Assembly: GCA_026929865.2 (NCBI GenBank)
Contig: CM049413.1
Location: 10,858,001 to 10,922,000, forward strand
Origin: Hyperoplus lanceolatus
Lineage: Eukaryota; Chordata; Actinopteri; Uranoscopiformes; Ammodytidae
Length of the DNA stretch: 64,000 nucleotides
Direction: 5' to 3'
Below the pieces are notes generated by a model. The model had not been told where the DNA came from. It ran no database searches and saw only the letters and a list, made by a program, of their open reading frames with translations. The position numbers and the translations under genes are program-made. Within the stretch, counting starts at the first letter, position 1. The number at the start of each line of letters is the position of its first letter. Shown piece after piece: positions 1 through 10,834 of the stretch.

Positions 1-22
1 TGTGAAGTCATACTTATGTTGT

Positions 23-180
23 GGTAACACTTTACAATAAGGTACTCAAAAAAGGGTAGTTTACTTTTTTTAAAGGTAAATTTACCTTTCAAAAAGGTAA
101 ATTTACCTTTTAAAAGGTAAACTACCCTTTTTAAAAGGGTAACTACTCTTTTTTTGTGTACCTTATTGTAAAGTGTTACC
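23..180. mobile_element. Palindromic MITE-like element
   Basis: Positions 23-45 (GGTAACACTTTACAATAAGG...) are the exact reverse complement of 158-180. The sequence between them also folds back on itself through repeated AAAGGTAAATTTACCTTT-type palindromes, so the whole 158 bp is close to one hairpin. There is no coding capacity. Terminal inverted repeats on a short non-coding body fit a non-autonomous DNA transposon. I recognise the GTAACACTTTACAATAAGG terminus as common in fish genomes, but I cannot name the family and see no clear target-site duplication. Confidence 0.75.
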
Positions 181-1489
181 GCAAAACGTAACTTTTTTTT
201 ATTTTGAGATGTTTTTAAGTGCAGCTCACAGAAGAGATTTGAAAGTTGGCTCTCTCTGCACATTCAAATATCAACACACTGTAAGGAGAAGGGCTAAAAG
301 GGGGACAGGAAGGTGCAGAGTCAAAATTATTTTATTATATTTTTACCTTGAAATGACAGAAGGTTTTAAATGTTTGGTGAAAATATGATCGGTATAACAG
401 GATTAATACAATTTTGTCTTTGCCGGGATACTATAAACAAAAGTGGTATACCAGTCATACTATATTACAAGATACCAATCGCAGTTATTATTGATGGCAA
501 AGCACAAGTTGACATCTTAGTATTGAGTAGTACTATTATTATCTTAGTCCATTGCCCAAAAATATTCCATTTACAATGGCATAAAACAGAAATGCAAGTC
601 ATCCCTCCCTCCCCCCGCCCCAAGAATAAATCCTCAGGCTTTTTCTCTCTCCCTCTCTTTTTTTTTGGAAAAACAAACACAAGATGTCTTGTCTGAGTTC
701 AGGATCCAGGTGTGCACACCGTAACGACCTGACATGGGGTGGTGTGTTCAAATGTGGCAGAGTGTGCTGAAAATAGATCCTATTTTTGCAGATGACATAC
801 ACAGAGCAAGTCCCTTCCTGCAGGTCACATTAACCACTGAACTATGAGGTCAATCTATCTATGCCCCTGTCCTCGACAAAAATATCCTCTCAACCTGTGA
901 TTACGCATGCTTTTACAGTAAATGTGCCAATGAGCAACGTCATTTAAAGCTGCAGTTGAGAGTTGTTTTACTGTAATATTTGGCAAAACTGTCATAATAG
1001 CCATTCAGCTATATGTAGGTGAAGTGGTCTGAAAATATTTTTTTATCACTTTGCTCCCCCCTGCCTCTGTGTGCTGCCCCCCAAAATTGCCACCGCTCAT
1101 GTTAATTTTGACCAATCAGAGCGAGGTCAGATTCTCCATTTTTATTGGCTGTGGGACCTTGGCAACGACGTTGATGCGTCAGTTGCGTGAGCGTTCACGA
1201 CCCTAGCAGTCTGACACTAGCCTACTGTTTGGTACTAGGCTACTACGGCGGACAGCGAGTAGCAATGTCTTCAAAAACTAACCCTCAATTTACCATTCCC
1301 AGGATACCAACAACTAACACCGCTAAGACAGCAAAAAAACGAGGAAAGACGAATGTTGAAAAGTTAACTGCTGAAAGGGAGACGGAGAGAGCTCGAAAAA
1401 AAGTAGCCTACACCGGCCATGTCTTCTTGCCCTATCACATCAAGACCTCTCCGACCGCGACCTCGTCCCCTTCCTCTTCATTTTATTTT
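181..1489. other. Intergenic stretch, no gene seen
   Basis: The sequence is AT-rich with stop codons in all frames. It holds only short chance ORFs and a C-rich tract near 603-620. The longest frame, 1187-1579, has no domain that I recognise. An ATG at 1265 opens a Lys/Arg-rich stretch that could be transposase debris, but that is weak. Confidence 0.5.
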
Positions 1490-1790
1490 AAAAAAGTGGA
1501 AATGGGACTGCCCTCAGTTGCCCATGCACTGTGTATAGTCTATAGCCTATTTCAGCCTCATCTGTGGAAAAAAAGATAGCTGGACAACAGAGTTCTTCTG
1601 CTACGTTCCCCTCACTGCATTTAAATGCATTCATTAAATTACAGAGAAATATGTCCCATAAAAGAAAAAAAAGCACCAAGCCCATCCCAGGGGACACTGA
1701 ATTATATTTTTTCTATAATAATATTGTTATGGAAAATCCATATGTCTTTCTTCAATAGCTTTTAATTCTACTTCATTTGTTTTTAAATAG
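1490..1790. repeat. Interspersed repeat, copy A
   Basis: This segment recurs in inverted orientation at about 39690-39990. Shared landmarks include GCCCATGCACTGTGTATAG, TTTAAATGCATTCATTA, AAGCACCAAGCCCATCCCAG and GTCTTTCTTCAATAGCTT. The two copies differ by scattered substitutions and small indels, so this is an old dispersed family rather than a recent duplication. There is no intact ORF. Confidence 0.75.
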
Positions 1791-4700
1791 TTTTTATTAC
1801 TGCTTTTGGTCTGGTCGCACACCCAGTCCGATTTTCGGTTCGCTCGTGCAAGCTCTATGGTCACATATCCGTATTGGTCGCAGATTTCAGTGTGGCGCAG
1901 CAACGTGAATTGAGAAGCCTATCCCTCCAGGTGAGGGAAGGGGAGCGGGAGCCTTGTTTGATACAGTTATTTGTCGTCATAATGACTGATAACGGGGCTG
2001 AACCATCAAAGAAAAAAAAGAAAATGCAATGAAGAAAAGCTAAAAGGGAGAGTGATATAGGCTACGGGGGGACGAGGGCGTTGCCAAGCAACGTGTATAC
2101 AATTTCACGAGAGCGAAACTAGACTGCAGTGTTTACTCCTAAATGAATGAGCGGTTGGTACTAACACAAAGTTTGCTTTGCTTCACCATCATCAGATAAC
2201 CATTATCTGAAATAGTAATTATTTACATCAACATAAACACATTACCTCATCGTGATCCATACTAACTGCCGTCTATCGTTCATTCGCTTTCTGTGAGGAG
2301 TCGGACACGTAGCCTAATCTTTCAGCTCTGTGAGAGAGAGTAGTTAGCAATCAGCATTGCAATCAGGTGCGTGTGGCAGTGACTGGCATTAGTTCATGCA
2401 GTGTCAAAACCACTCTCACGGAGCCGAAAAGAGTCCTCACACTTTCAACACACGGACATGCACTATATTGCTCCCTTCTCAGTTCACACTCACGCGCCTG
2501 GCACGCGCTAGTAAACAGCTTTGCGACAGCAGGCGTCGTAAAAATACTACCGCTTTTGTCCAAAGGGGACGCCAACGTGCCATGTTACTCGTAGTGGCTT
2601 TAACAATAGTCAATCATTTGGCCACCATAACATTGGAGAGGGGGGCCCTAATCAAATTCGGTTTAGGGCCCCATGAAGGCTTGGGCCGGCTCTGCTGCTA
2701 AAAAAATTTGATGGGGGTTTCCCCCCTGGGAATGGGTCGTAAAAAGTCGGGTTGTTTTATATTCGGGGTCTTATATTCGGCCGGGACAAGCGTGTGTGCG
2801 CTTGGAGAGAGAACGATGTGTCTAGAGAAAAAAAGGCACGGGAAATGGCCAAAGAGCTCCACATCCCCACTGAAATCAAAGCCTCGACTCATTATGTTGC
2901 GAGTCAACGTGTCAGAGGCACGAATCGACAAAGCGATCGACCTACAGTGGCTTTTCTGCTGTGGCAGTTCTAGTGAGGAGAGTTTGCCAACTGTGCGTTC
3001 CCTTTACGCACCAGTACCAGTGTAACGAGCAAGGCGGTTGTTTCACTTTACAGTTAGTCGGCAGTGAGATTGGGGATTGGGGTATCCAGGCTCGGGACAT
3101 GCAATCAGATTGCGGAGCCTGTCCTCTCGACACCCGTTAACGTGCAGGAATCCCCTGTGATCATTTAGTTTTAAACCACAGAGTGTGTCTGTCTCACTGT
3201 GAACGACACCAACACAGCGTTTCACCGGGTGACGCGCTGCTTCGCTCAGACATTGAGTGTAGGCTCCGAGGGGGGGCAAGGGTGTGCCAAAAAGCAGACG
3301 CAGAGATCTTACAAAGGCAAAAAGAATCTGCTCGCGCGCTTAGCGGTGTCTCTGCCCTAATCTAACTGTCTAGTAGGCTCCAGAGAGACTTTATATAATT
3401 GTATTTCGCTCTATCTCTCTCTTTCTCTCTCTTGGCTGTGCGCTGCATTATAATGTGTGTGATTGTGGATTGCACGGTGTGCTAGTGCGTGTATTTGCGT
3501 GTTGGTAGGGGTCCATGGCTGGTTTGTGTCCAGGGCCCGTGGTCATGTTAATCCGTCCTTGCACACTGGACTCTGCACGCACCTTACAGAAGTGCTCCTG
3601 CAGTGCGCTCACAAACAGACGTGAAGTCGCACACGGTTACGTTTCTCTTTACTCCCGTTTACAAACGCGCAACTCTTAAACAAATGAATTAGCATAATAC
3701 TCTTGTGGCAGTTCAAATGTATGTAGTTTTTGTCACTAAATCGTGAAGTATCCGTTTGGAGGGGGCCCGAAAAAATGCGGTATGCCTAGTGTAATCTTTC
3801 CTCTTAATCCGGGCCTGCCTATATAGCCCTCGTCCTGTGCTCAGTGTTGCCAACTCAAAGCGATTTTGTTGCTATATTTAGTGACTTTTCAGCCCACCTG
3901 GCGACTTTTTTTTTTCAAAACAGCGACAAGTGACAGATCTAGCTTTTCTTTCTGGTGTTATTGGTGACTTTTTTCGCCAAAGCAAGTATCACCTCTTCTC
4001 GACGCGCAGCCTGCTCCTCGCGCAGCAGCCCTGAGCAGCCCCTCCCAGCCAGGGGTGGATTACTGCACGGGCACACCGGGCACAGGCCCAGGGGCCCAAG
4101 GGCTCAGGGGGGCCCTTAGCCAGAGATACTGATAGTAACTTTTCATGTTTCAAAGTCAAAGAGCTCAGTTACTGATGTCAATAACAGGGTCCAAAAAGGA
4201 ATAGCCTAAATATAAGGATACTCATTAAAATCTAACAAGATAGAAATCATCATGGGCCCCTCAACTAGTAGGGGAGAAATACAAAAGCAAGTTAAAAACA
4301 ACAGCATTAGTAGCTCTGTCTAATACAGAAATAAGCTTTCGATGTGTGAATTCTATACTGTTCATATAAAGTAGCTATCCACCCTTTATCTGTTGCAATG
4401 GGCCCCTCCATCATATAACATGGGTCTGCAGACCAATCTACTGTACTGTTTTTACAGTTGCAGAGTAAAGAGTGCTGCCTGTTTAAGAAAAATGTTCCTT
4501 CTGCATCTCAGGATTTGATATAGCCTCTAAAATGTACTCTCTAAGTGCACCAGATTGTTGCATTTTACTTTAAAAAGGTAAAAGAAATCCGACAAGCTAC
4601 AGGGTTCCTCCAACAGTATCCCGAAACACTGACTTCCTTAATATGTTTTGCCATTAATTGTATATGTGTGGAAAAGTCAGTGTACCTGAATGGATAGGGA

Positions 4701-5289
4701 CGAGTGTGGGGCCCTTTAAGAGTTTGTGCCCAGGGGCCCATTATCTCATAATCCGTCTATGCTCCCAGCTGCGGTCAGAGCAGGAGCATAGATAGTAGGA
4801 GATACACACACACCTCTCCGCTCTGTTACAATTAGTTTGCTATCTTGCCTGGCTGTTACAGCTACTTTTGTTAGGCCTACCAGCACACTTACAATGATTT
4901 TAAGCTAACATACATGGTATGTCTGTGATTAAAATGTATGCTCAATATGTACGTATGTAGTTATCATTACTAATGTTTAATCACCTCGGAATCGGACATG
5001 GTGTTTGTCTCCTGTAACTGAATTCACATGAACGCGCATAGCTGTCGTTCGTAGGGAGGAGCTACAGCAGGTAGAGCGTTGGGAAAACTGCAGCTTTAAC
5101 GGAGGAAAAGACGTTTCTTTATGTTGTTCTGTCAAGTATCTCCCATGACACCACAGCACAGCATGACACCTCACTCCCACCATGGCTCTGTGTCTTCAAT
5201 ACAATATTGAGGAGAGACAATGACTGATGGTCACATCTGATCTCCTTCCTCTTCATGTTTTACACTTACTGGCTTGTTTGTGTAATAAT
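1791..5289. repeat. Decayed transposon-derived tract
   Basis: No gene was found. The tract is studded with GGGGCCC-rich segments (2639-2700, 4060-4130, 4705-4745). A segment at about 4515-4595 is a minus-strand copy of a repeat seen again at 36318-36420 and split around 39016-39610. Fragments such as a Lys-rich start at 1981 and the peptide KELHIPTEIKA near 2850 resemble eroded hAT-like transposase leaders, which is an inference. The mosaic looks like several generations of dead elements. Confidence 0.45.
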
Positions 5290-8200
5290 CCAAGATGGCG
5301 CCTGTGTGGGCAAGCCGTCTGCCTCGCTGTCCCACTGTATTGTCTGCTGCTGTCTTGATCCTACTACTTTACACCTTCCGTAACGTGTCTGCTCCCCTTG
5401 TCTATGATCGCCAAGCTCTCTTTAAAATTAGAGACTCTTTTGAAAGAATATCACGTTCAGACCACTCACTGTTTGCTCACCAAACACACACTCCTGTGCT
5501 GGCGGCTATTCCCAACTATCTCCGTCGCCCGCTCTGTGTCCCTCCCGGACAGGAGGGCCGTCACAAACCTCGCTCTGGTTCCTCGGATTTCCGACATCGA
5601 ATTGCCCATTCTAACTACCCACTTCACTGGAGAAAGCGCGTTAGAAGACGCGGTAAACGTGCCGGCGTGCTTGTCAGGCTCAGGGCCTACCTGTCGGTCT
5701 TCCCCTTCACCGACCCACGTCCCGGATCTGCCCCTCTCGGTCCATATTTCCATCGGCGGTGGATCCGCCCTGTCTTCCCGGGGCCGTCGCTGCTGCGTTC
5801 GCCGGCGCTGTGTGCGCCTACTCCCGCTGTGCTGTCAGCCTCTGATCGACGTCCTCACCGGCGTCCTGTCTGCAGCGGTCACCATGGCAACCTCAGACAA
5901 CTAACTCGGGCTACGTTTGTGGCCGGCTCGGAGCGCACAATCAGCATGGCGCTTCTCAACACCAGGTCAGTTGCAAATAAAACTTTTCTTCTAAATGACT
6001 TTTTTACCTCCCACAACCTGGACATTATGTGCAGCACGGAAACATGGATCCATGGCGGTGACGACACCCCGTTCTCAGAACTCCTGCCCCCAGCCTGTTC
6101 ATTTTTCAGCTCGCCCCGCGCCACAGGCAGTGGTGGCGGTGTAGCTTCTGTTTTTAAATCAGGGCTCATGTGCCGGCTGTCCCAGCCCGTGCTGAACTTT
6201 TCCAGCTTTGAGCTGCAGCTCATTGATCTGAATCTCTCACCTCCGATCCTCTGTGCGGTCGTATATCGTCCACCCAAATACAACAAGAACTTCATCAATG
6301 ACTTTTCGGATTTTCTGTCTGGGATTGTAGTGAAATATGACCATATTATAATCTGTGGGGATTTCAATATTCATGTATGTTGCGAATCCAGACCCCTGGT
6401 TAGAGAATTTTTAAACCTGATTGAGTCCTTTGATTTTATCCAGCATGTGGCTGGTCCCACCCATGAAAAGGGTCATACACTGGACCTCGTTTTATCATAT
6501 GGTCTGGCTGTTTCTATCAATGAAATTTGCTCATCCGCATGTATATCTGACCATCTACCTGTGCTGTTCACTTTATCATTTACCTGCTCTTCCACTAAAC
6601 CAACTGCCCCAGAGCGCCTCCTGCGCAGTATTAAGCCCTGTACTGGTTCACAGTTCTCCGCCATTTTTAATGACTCTCTGCTGTACTCGCCTGTTGACAA
6701 ATCTCCTCTCGATGCAGATGAATTTTTAACCATTTTCAACTCCACGTGCACTGACATCTTGGACACTGTTGCTCCTCTGAGGCCCAAGCGCACCAAAGTC
6801 CTCTCGGAGCCTTGGTTAAATGAGGCAACACGCTCCCTTAGACGGGCTTGTAGACGTGCTGAGAGGAAATGGAAAAAGGACAAACTTGTTGTTTCTCGGC
6901 AAATCCTCAATGTCTGTTTGTGTGAATATCAGAAATCTGTTAAAGTTGCAAAAACCTCTTACTTTTCCACTGTAGTCGCCAATAACAGCCATAAGCCTCA
7001 GGTTCTGTTCAATGTCCTAAATTCTCTCATTAACCCCAGTGAAGTTTCTCCCCTTGTGCCCACACCCACTCTCTGTAATAACTTCCTATCATTTTTCATT
7101 CAAAAAGTTGCTGACCTTAGACCAGTACACTCTGGTGTTATGTCCAGCCTTGACACTGCTCCTTCCCCACCCTCTGCCTTCCTTGATCGGTTTGAGTCCC
7201 TGTCCCTCATTCAAATTTCCGATATATTTCACCATCTTCGCGCCTCAAGCTCTCCTTTAGACCCTATTCCTCCCTGCCTCCTCAAAGAGGTATTTGAGTC
7301 AATCGGTGCTTGCATTTTAACACTGATCAACATCAGTCTCAGCTCAGGCTATGTCCCTCTTGCTTTTAAACATGCCGTGGTTAAACCCCTCCTCAAAAAG
7401 AAAAAGCTTGATCATTCCAACCTCTGTAATTTTGGGCCAATCTCCCAGCTTCCATTTCTGTCTAAAGTGTTAGAAAGAGCAGTATATATCCAGCTCCAGT
7501 CATTCTTAGTTGAGAACAACATTCATGAAAAATTTCAGTCTGGTTTTAAACCTGGACACAGCACAGAAACTGCCTTGCTCAAAGTTTTTAATGATCTTCT
7601 TTTAGCTGCTGACTCAGGTAGCCCTGCAGTCCTGATCCTTTTAGACCTTTCAGCTGCCTTCGACACAGTGGATCATGCAATCCTCCTGCAGCGCCTTAAA
7701 AATCATGTTGGCATCAATGGCTCCGCCCTCCGCTGGCTCTCGTCCTACCTCACTGACCGAAGTTTTTCGGTGCAGTTGGGTGACATTTATTCTGATACAG
7801 CCCCTCTGACCTGTGGAGTCCCCCAAGGCTCCATCCTTGGCCCCATTCTATTCCTCTTGTACATGTTGCCCCTTGGTGGCATTATCCAAAATCATAAAAT
7901 CTCCTTCCACTTTTATGCAGACGATGTCCAAATTTATCTTCCATTAAAATCCACTAGCAACGATCCAATACAAGTATTTTTAAACTGCCTGGGTGATGTT
8001 AAGGCTTGGATGAACAACAACTTCCTTAAATTAAATGACTCAAAGACAGAGATCATCCTGTTTAAAGGCAACACCTCATCCACAGCCTGCACAGCCAACA
8101 TCCTCAGCCCCTTGGGTCCTAATATTCATACTCATGGTAGGAATTTAGGTTTTATCTTCGACCAGAATTTTAAACTGGATAAACAGATCAGCACTGTTGT

Positions 8201-8975
8201 CAAAGCCAGCTTTTTCCAGCTCCGCCTCCTGGCCAAAATCAAACCATATCTTTTTAAATCCGATCTAGAAACAGCTACACATGCCTTCATCACATCCAAA
8301 TTAGATTACTGTAACTCCTTATATTTCGGCCTGGATCACTCCTCCCTCAGTCGTCTCCAACTAGTACAGAATTCAGCCGCTCGTCTTCTCTCCGGCAAGA
8401 AAAAACACGACCACATCACACCCGTTTTAGCCTCACTTCACTGGCTGCCTGTCAGCTTCAGAATCGATTTTAAACTTCTCTTAATTGTCTTTAAAGCCCT
8501 GAATGGCCTGGCCCCCCCTTACCTCAGTGAGCTCCTACAGCTGCATACCCCTTCCAGATCCCTACGTTCCTCCGACCAACTGCTGCTCAAGGTTCCGAAA
8601 ACCAGACTTAAGACCCGAGGTGATAGGGCCTTTGCCGCAGCTGCCCCCAGACTTTGGAACAACCTCCCCATCCACATTAAATCATTACAGTCTGTTGACA
8701 TTTTCAAATCGTCACTGAAAACACACCTCTTCTCCCTGGCATTCCCCCCTTGATTATGGCATATTTTTCTGACTTTCTTATTGATATTTCTATTTCATTT
8801 TTAAATTTAGTTTTTAATGATTTTATGCGTGTTTTTCTTTTTTCCCCCGGTGTGATTTTGTCTCTGTCTTGCCTATGTTTTTTTTATCTTATTCTGCCTG
8901 TACAGCACTTTGGTCGGCTGCTGTCGTTTTAAATGTGCTTTATAAATAAACTTGACTTGACTTGACTTGACTTAC
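5290..8975 (+). mobile_element. L2-clade non-LTR retrotransposon (LINE)
   Basis: The element starts near the AAGATGGCG that opens its ORF. It ends in AATAAA followed by tandem CTTGA units (8951-8974), a short-repeat 3' tail typical of L2/CR1-type LINEs rather than a poly-A tail. Between them lies one uninterrupted ORF carrying endonuclease and reverse transcriptase. No target-site duplication could be fixed, as expected for a clade whose insertion often leaves variable duplications. The intact frame points to a young copy. The exact 5' boundary is uncertain. Confidence 0.85.
5295..8753 (+). CDS. L2-type LINE polyprotein: endonuclease + reverse transcriptase
   Basis: This is a single 1152-residue ORF. 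Residues 1-215 hold a hydrophobic stretch (VLSAAVLILLLYTF) and a basic segment (RRRGKRAGVLVRLR). An apurinic/apyrimidinic-type endonuclease follows from about 217, with MALLNTRSVANK, GDFNIHV (Asp356) and SDHLPV (Asp419, His420). The reverse transcriptase shows LLDLSAAFDTVDHA (catalytic Asp790) and FYADD at 873-877 (Asp876, Asp877). The L2-typical C-terminal region (RLQLVQNSAARLL) comes last. All catalytic landmarks I looked for are present and there is no frameshift or internal stop. The product would nick target DNA and copy its own RNA in place. Whether this copy is active cannot be told from sequence alone. Confidence 0.88.
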   Translation: MAPVWASRLPRCPTVLSAAVLILLLYTFRNVSAPLVYDRQALFKIRDSFERISRSDHSLFAHQTHTPVLAAIPNYLRRPLCVPPGQEGRHKPRSGSSDFRHRIAHSNYPLHWRKRVRRRGKRAGVLVRLRAYLSVFPFTDPRPGSAPLGPYFHRRWIRPVFPGPSLLRSPALCAPTPAVLSASDRRPHRRPVCSGHHGNLRQLTRATFVAGSERTISMALLNTRSVANKTFLLNDFFTSHNLDIMCSTETWIHGGDDTPFSELLPPACSFFSSPRATGSGGGVASVFKSGLMCRLSQPVLNFSSFELQLIDLNLSPPILCAVVYRPPKYNKNFINDFSDFLSGIVVKYDHIIICGDFNIHVCCESRPLVREFLNLIESFDFIQHVAGPTHEKGHTLDLVLSYGLAVSINEICSSACISDHLPVLFTLSFTCSSTKPTAPERLLRSIKPCTGSQFSAIFNDSLLYSPVDKSPLDADEFLTIFNSTCTDILDTVAPLRPKRTKVLSEPWLNEATRSLRRACRRAERKWKKDKLVVSRQILNVCLCEYQKSVKVAKTSYFSTVVANNSHKPQVLFNVLNSLINPSEVSPLVPTPTLCNNFLSFFIQKVADLRPVHSGVMSSLDTAPSPPSAFLDRFESLSLIQISDIFHHLRASSSPLDPIPPCLLKEVFESIGACILTLINISLSSGYVPLAFKHAVVKPLLKKKKLDHSNLCNFGPISQLPFLSKVLERAVYIQLQSFLVENNIHEKFQSGFKPGHSTETALLKVFNDLLLAADSGSPAVLILLDLSAAFDTVDHAILLQRLKNHVGINGSALRWLSSYLTDRSFSVQLGDIYSDTAPLTCGVPQGSILGPILFLLYMLPLGGIIQNHKISFHFYADDVQIYLPLKSTSNDPIQVFLNCLGDVKAWMNNNFLKLNDSKTEIILFKGNTSSTACTANILSPLGPNIHTHGRNLGFIFDQNFKLDKQISTVVKASFFQLRLLAKIKPYLFKSDLETATHAFITSKLDYCNSLYFGLDHSSLSRLQLVQNSAARLLSGKKKHDHITPVLASLHWLPVSFRIDFKLLLIVFKALNGLAPPYLSELLQLHTPSRSLRSSDQLLLKVPKTRLKTRGDRAFAAAAPRLWNNLPIHIKSLQSVDIFKSSLKTHLFSLAFPP

Positions 8976-10310
<1,335 letters not shown>

Positions 10311-10317
10311 ATATATA
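10311..10317 (+). promoter_or_regulatory. adgrb1: Candidate TATA box for adgrb1
   Basis: ATATATA follows a GC-rich GGGGCGGGG stretch (a possible Sp1 site). Transcription would start at about 10340, which leaves a roughly 490-nt first exon ending at the strong donor at 10834. This is placed from position and sequence only. Confidence 0.4.
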
Positions 10318-10340
10318 CCTCACAGAGCAGGCCATGAGCG

Positions 10341-10834
10341 ACACTGAGACTGGACCCACTTGCAGTGCAAAGACCACAAGCAAGGAGACTCCGAAGCCGG
10401 GAGTAGAAGTACCAACATTTTATTCTGGAGCTAAGAGCGAAAAGACAAGCGAGACCACAGCGTTTGGTTTACGGACTGTCTGCTGGAGCTCCGGTACAAC
10501 CAATTTGTCACTCCGCTATACGCCAGTTTTTTCTGGATATAGCAGCTAAACAAAGTTGGTAGTAAACTCTTTGGAGTTTGGTTAGAGTCACGATATTTTC
10601 TTCTTTGCTTGTGATAGTGGACTGCACTGAAACTTGGGATCGATCTTGGGTCAGCTTGGACCTGGAGCATCCCTTTCCGCTGCTTCAAACAGCGCGAAAG
10701 TTTTGGCCAGATCGCCGATCCGAAGACGCTCGAGTCGAGTCAGACTTTGAGGGCTGCTACCCGAGCCCAGCTCCAACACACCTGGGCGAAAGGATAGAGA
10801 GCCACTGACGAGACCTCCAAGAAACGATTTCAAG
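10341..10834 (+). other. adgrb1: adgrb1 5'UTR exon 1 (predicted)
   Basis: The 3' edge is defined by a good donor (CAAG|GTAAGC at 10834/10835); the 5' edge is inferred from the TATA-like box. The exon contains no ATG. The last upstream ATG (10334) lies just before the predicted start site. The matching acceptor is at 13813/13814, giving a roughly 3-kb leader intron. Confidence 0.5.

Noticed and set aside
1187..1579. 130-codon ORF
   Set aside because: No recognisable domain, no splice context, and it runs into a dispersed repeat; at best transposon debris.
5398..5904. 168-codon ORF overlapping the LINE
   Set aside because: It is an alternative frame inside the L2 ORF without motif support; the endonuclease/RT frame explains the region.
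10334..10549. Upstream ORF regulating adgrb1
   Set aside because: Its ATG lies just before the start site predicted from the TATA-like box, so it is probably not in the mRNA; the predicted leader is otherwise ATG-free.
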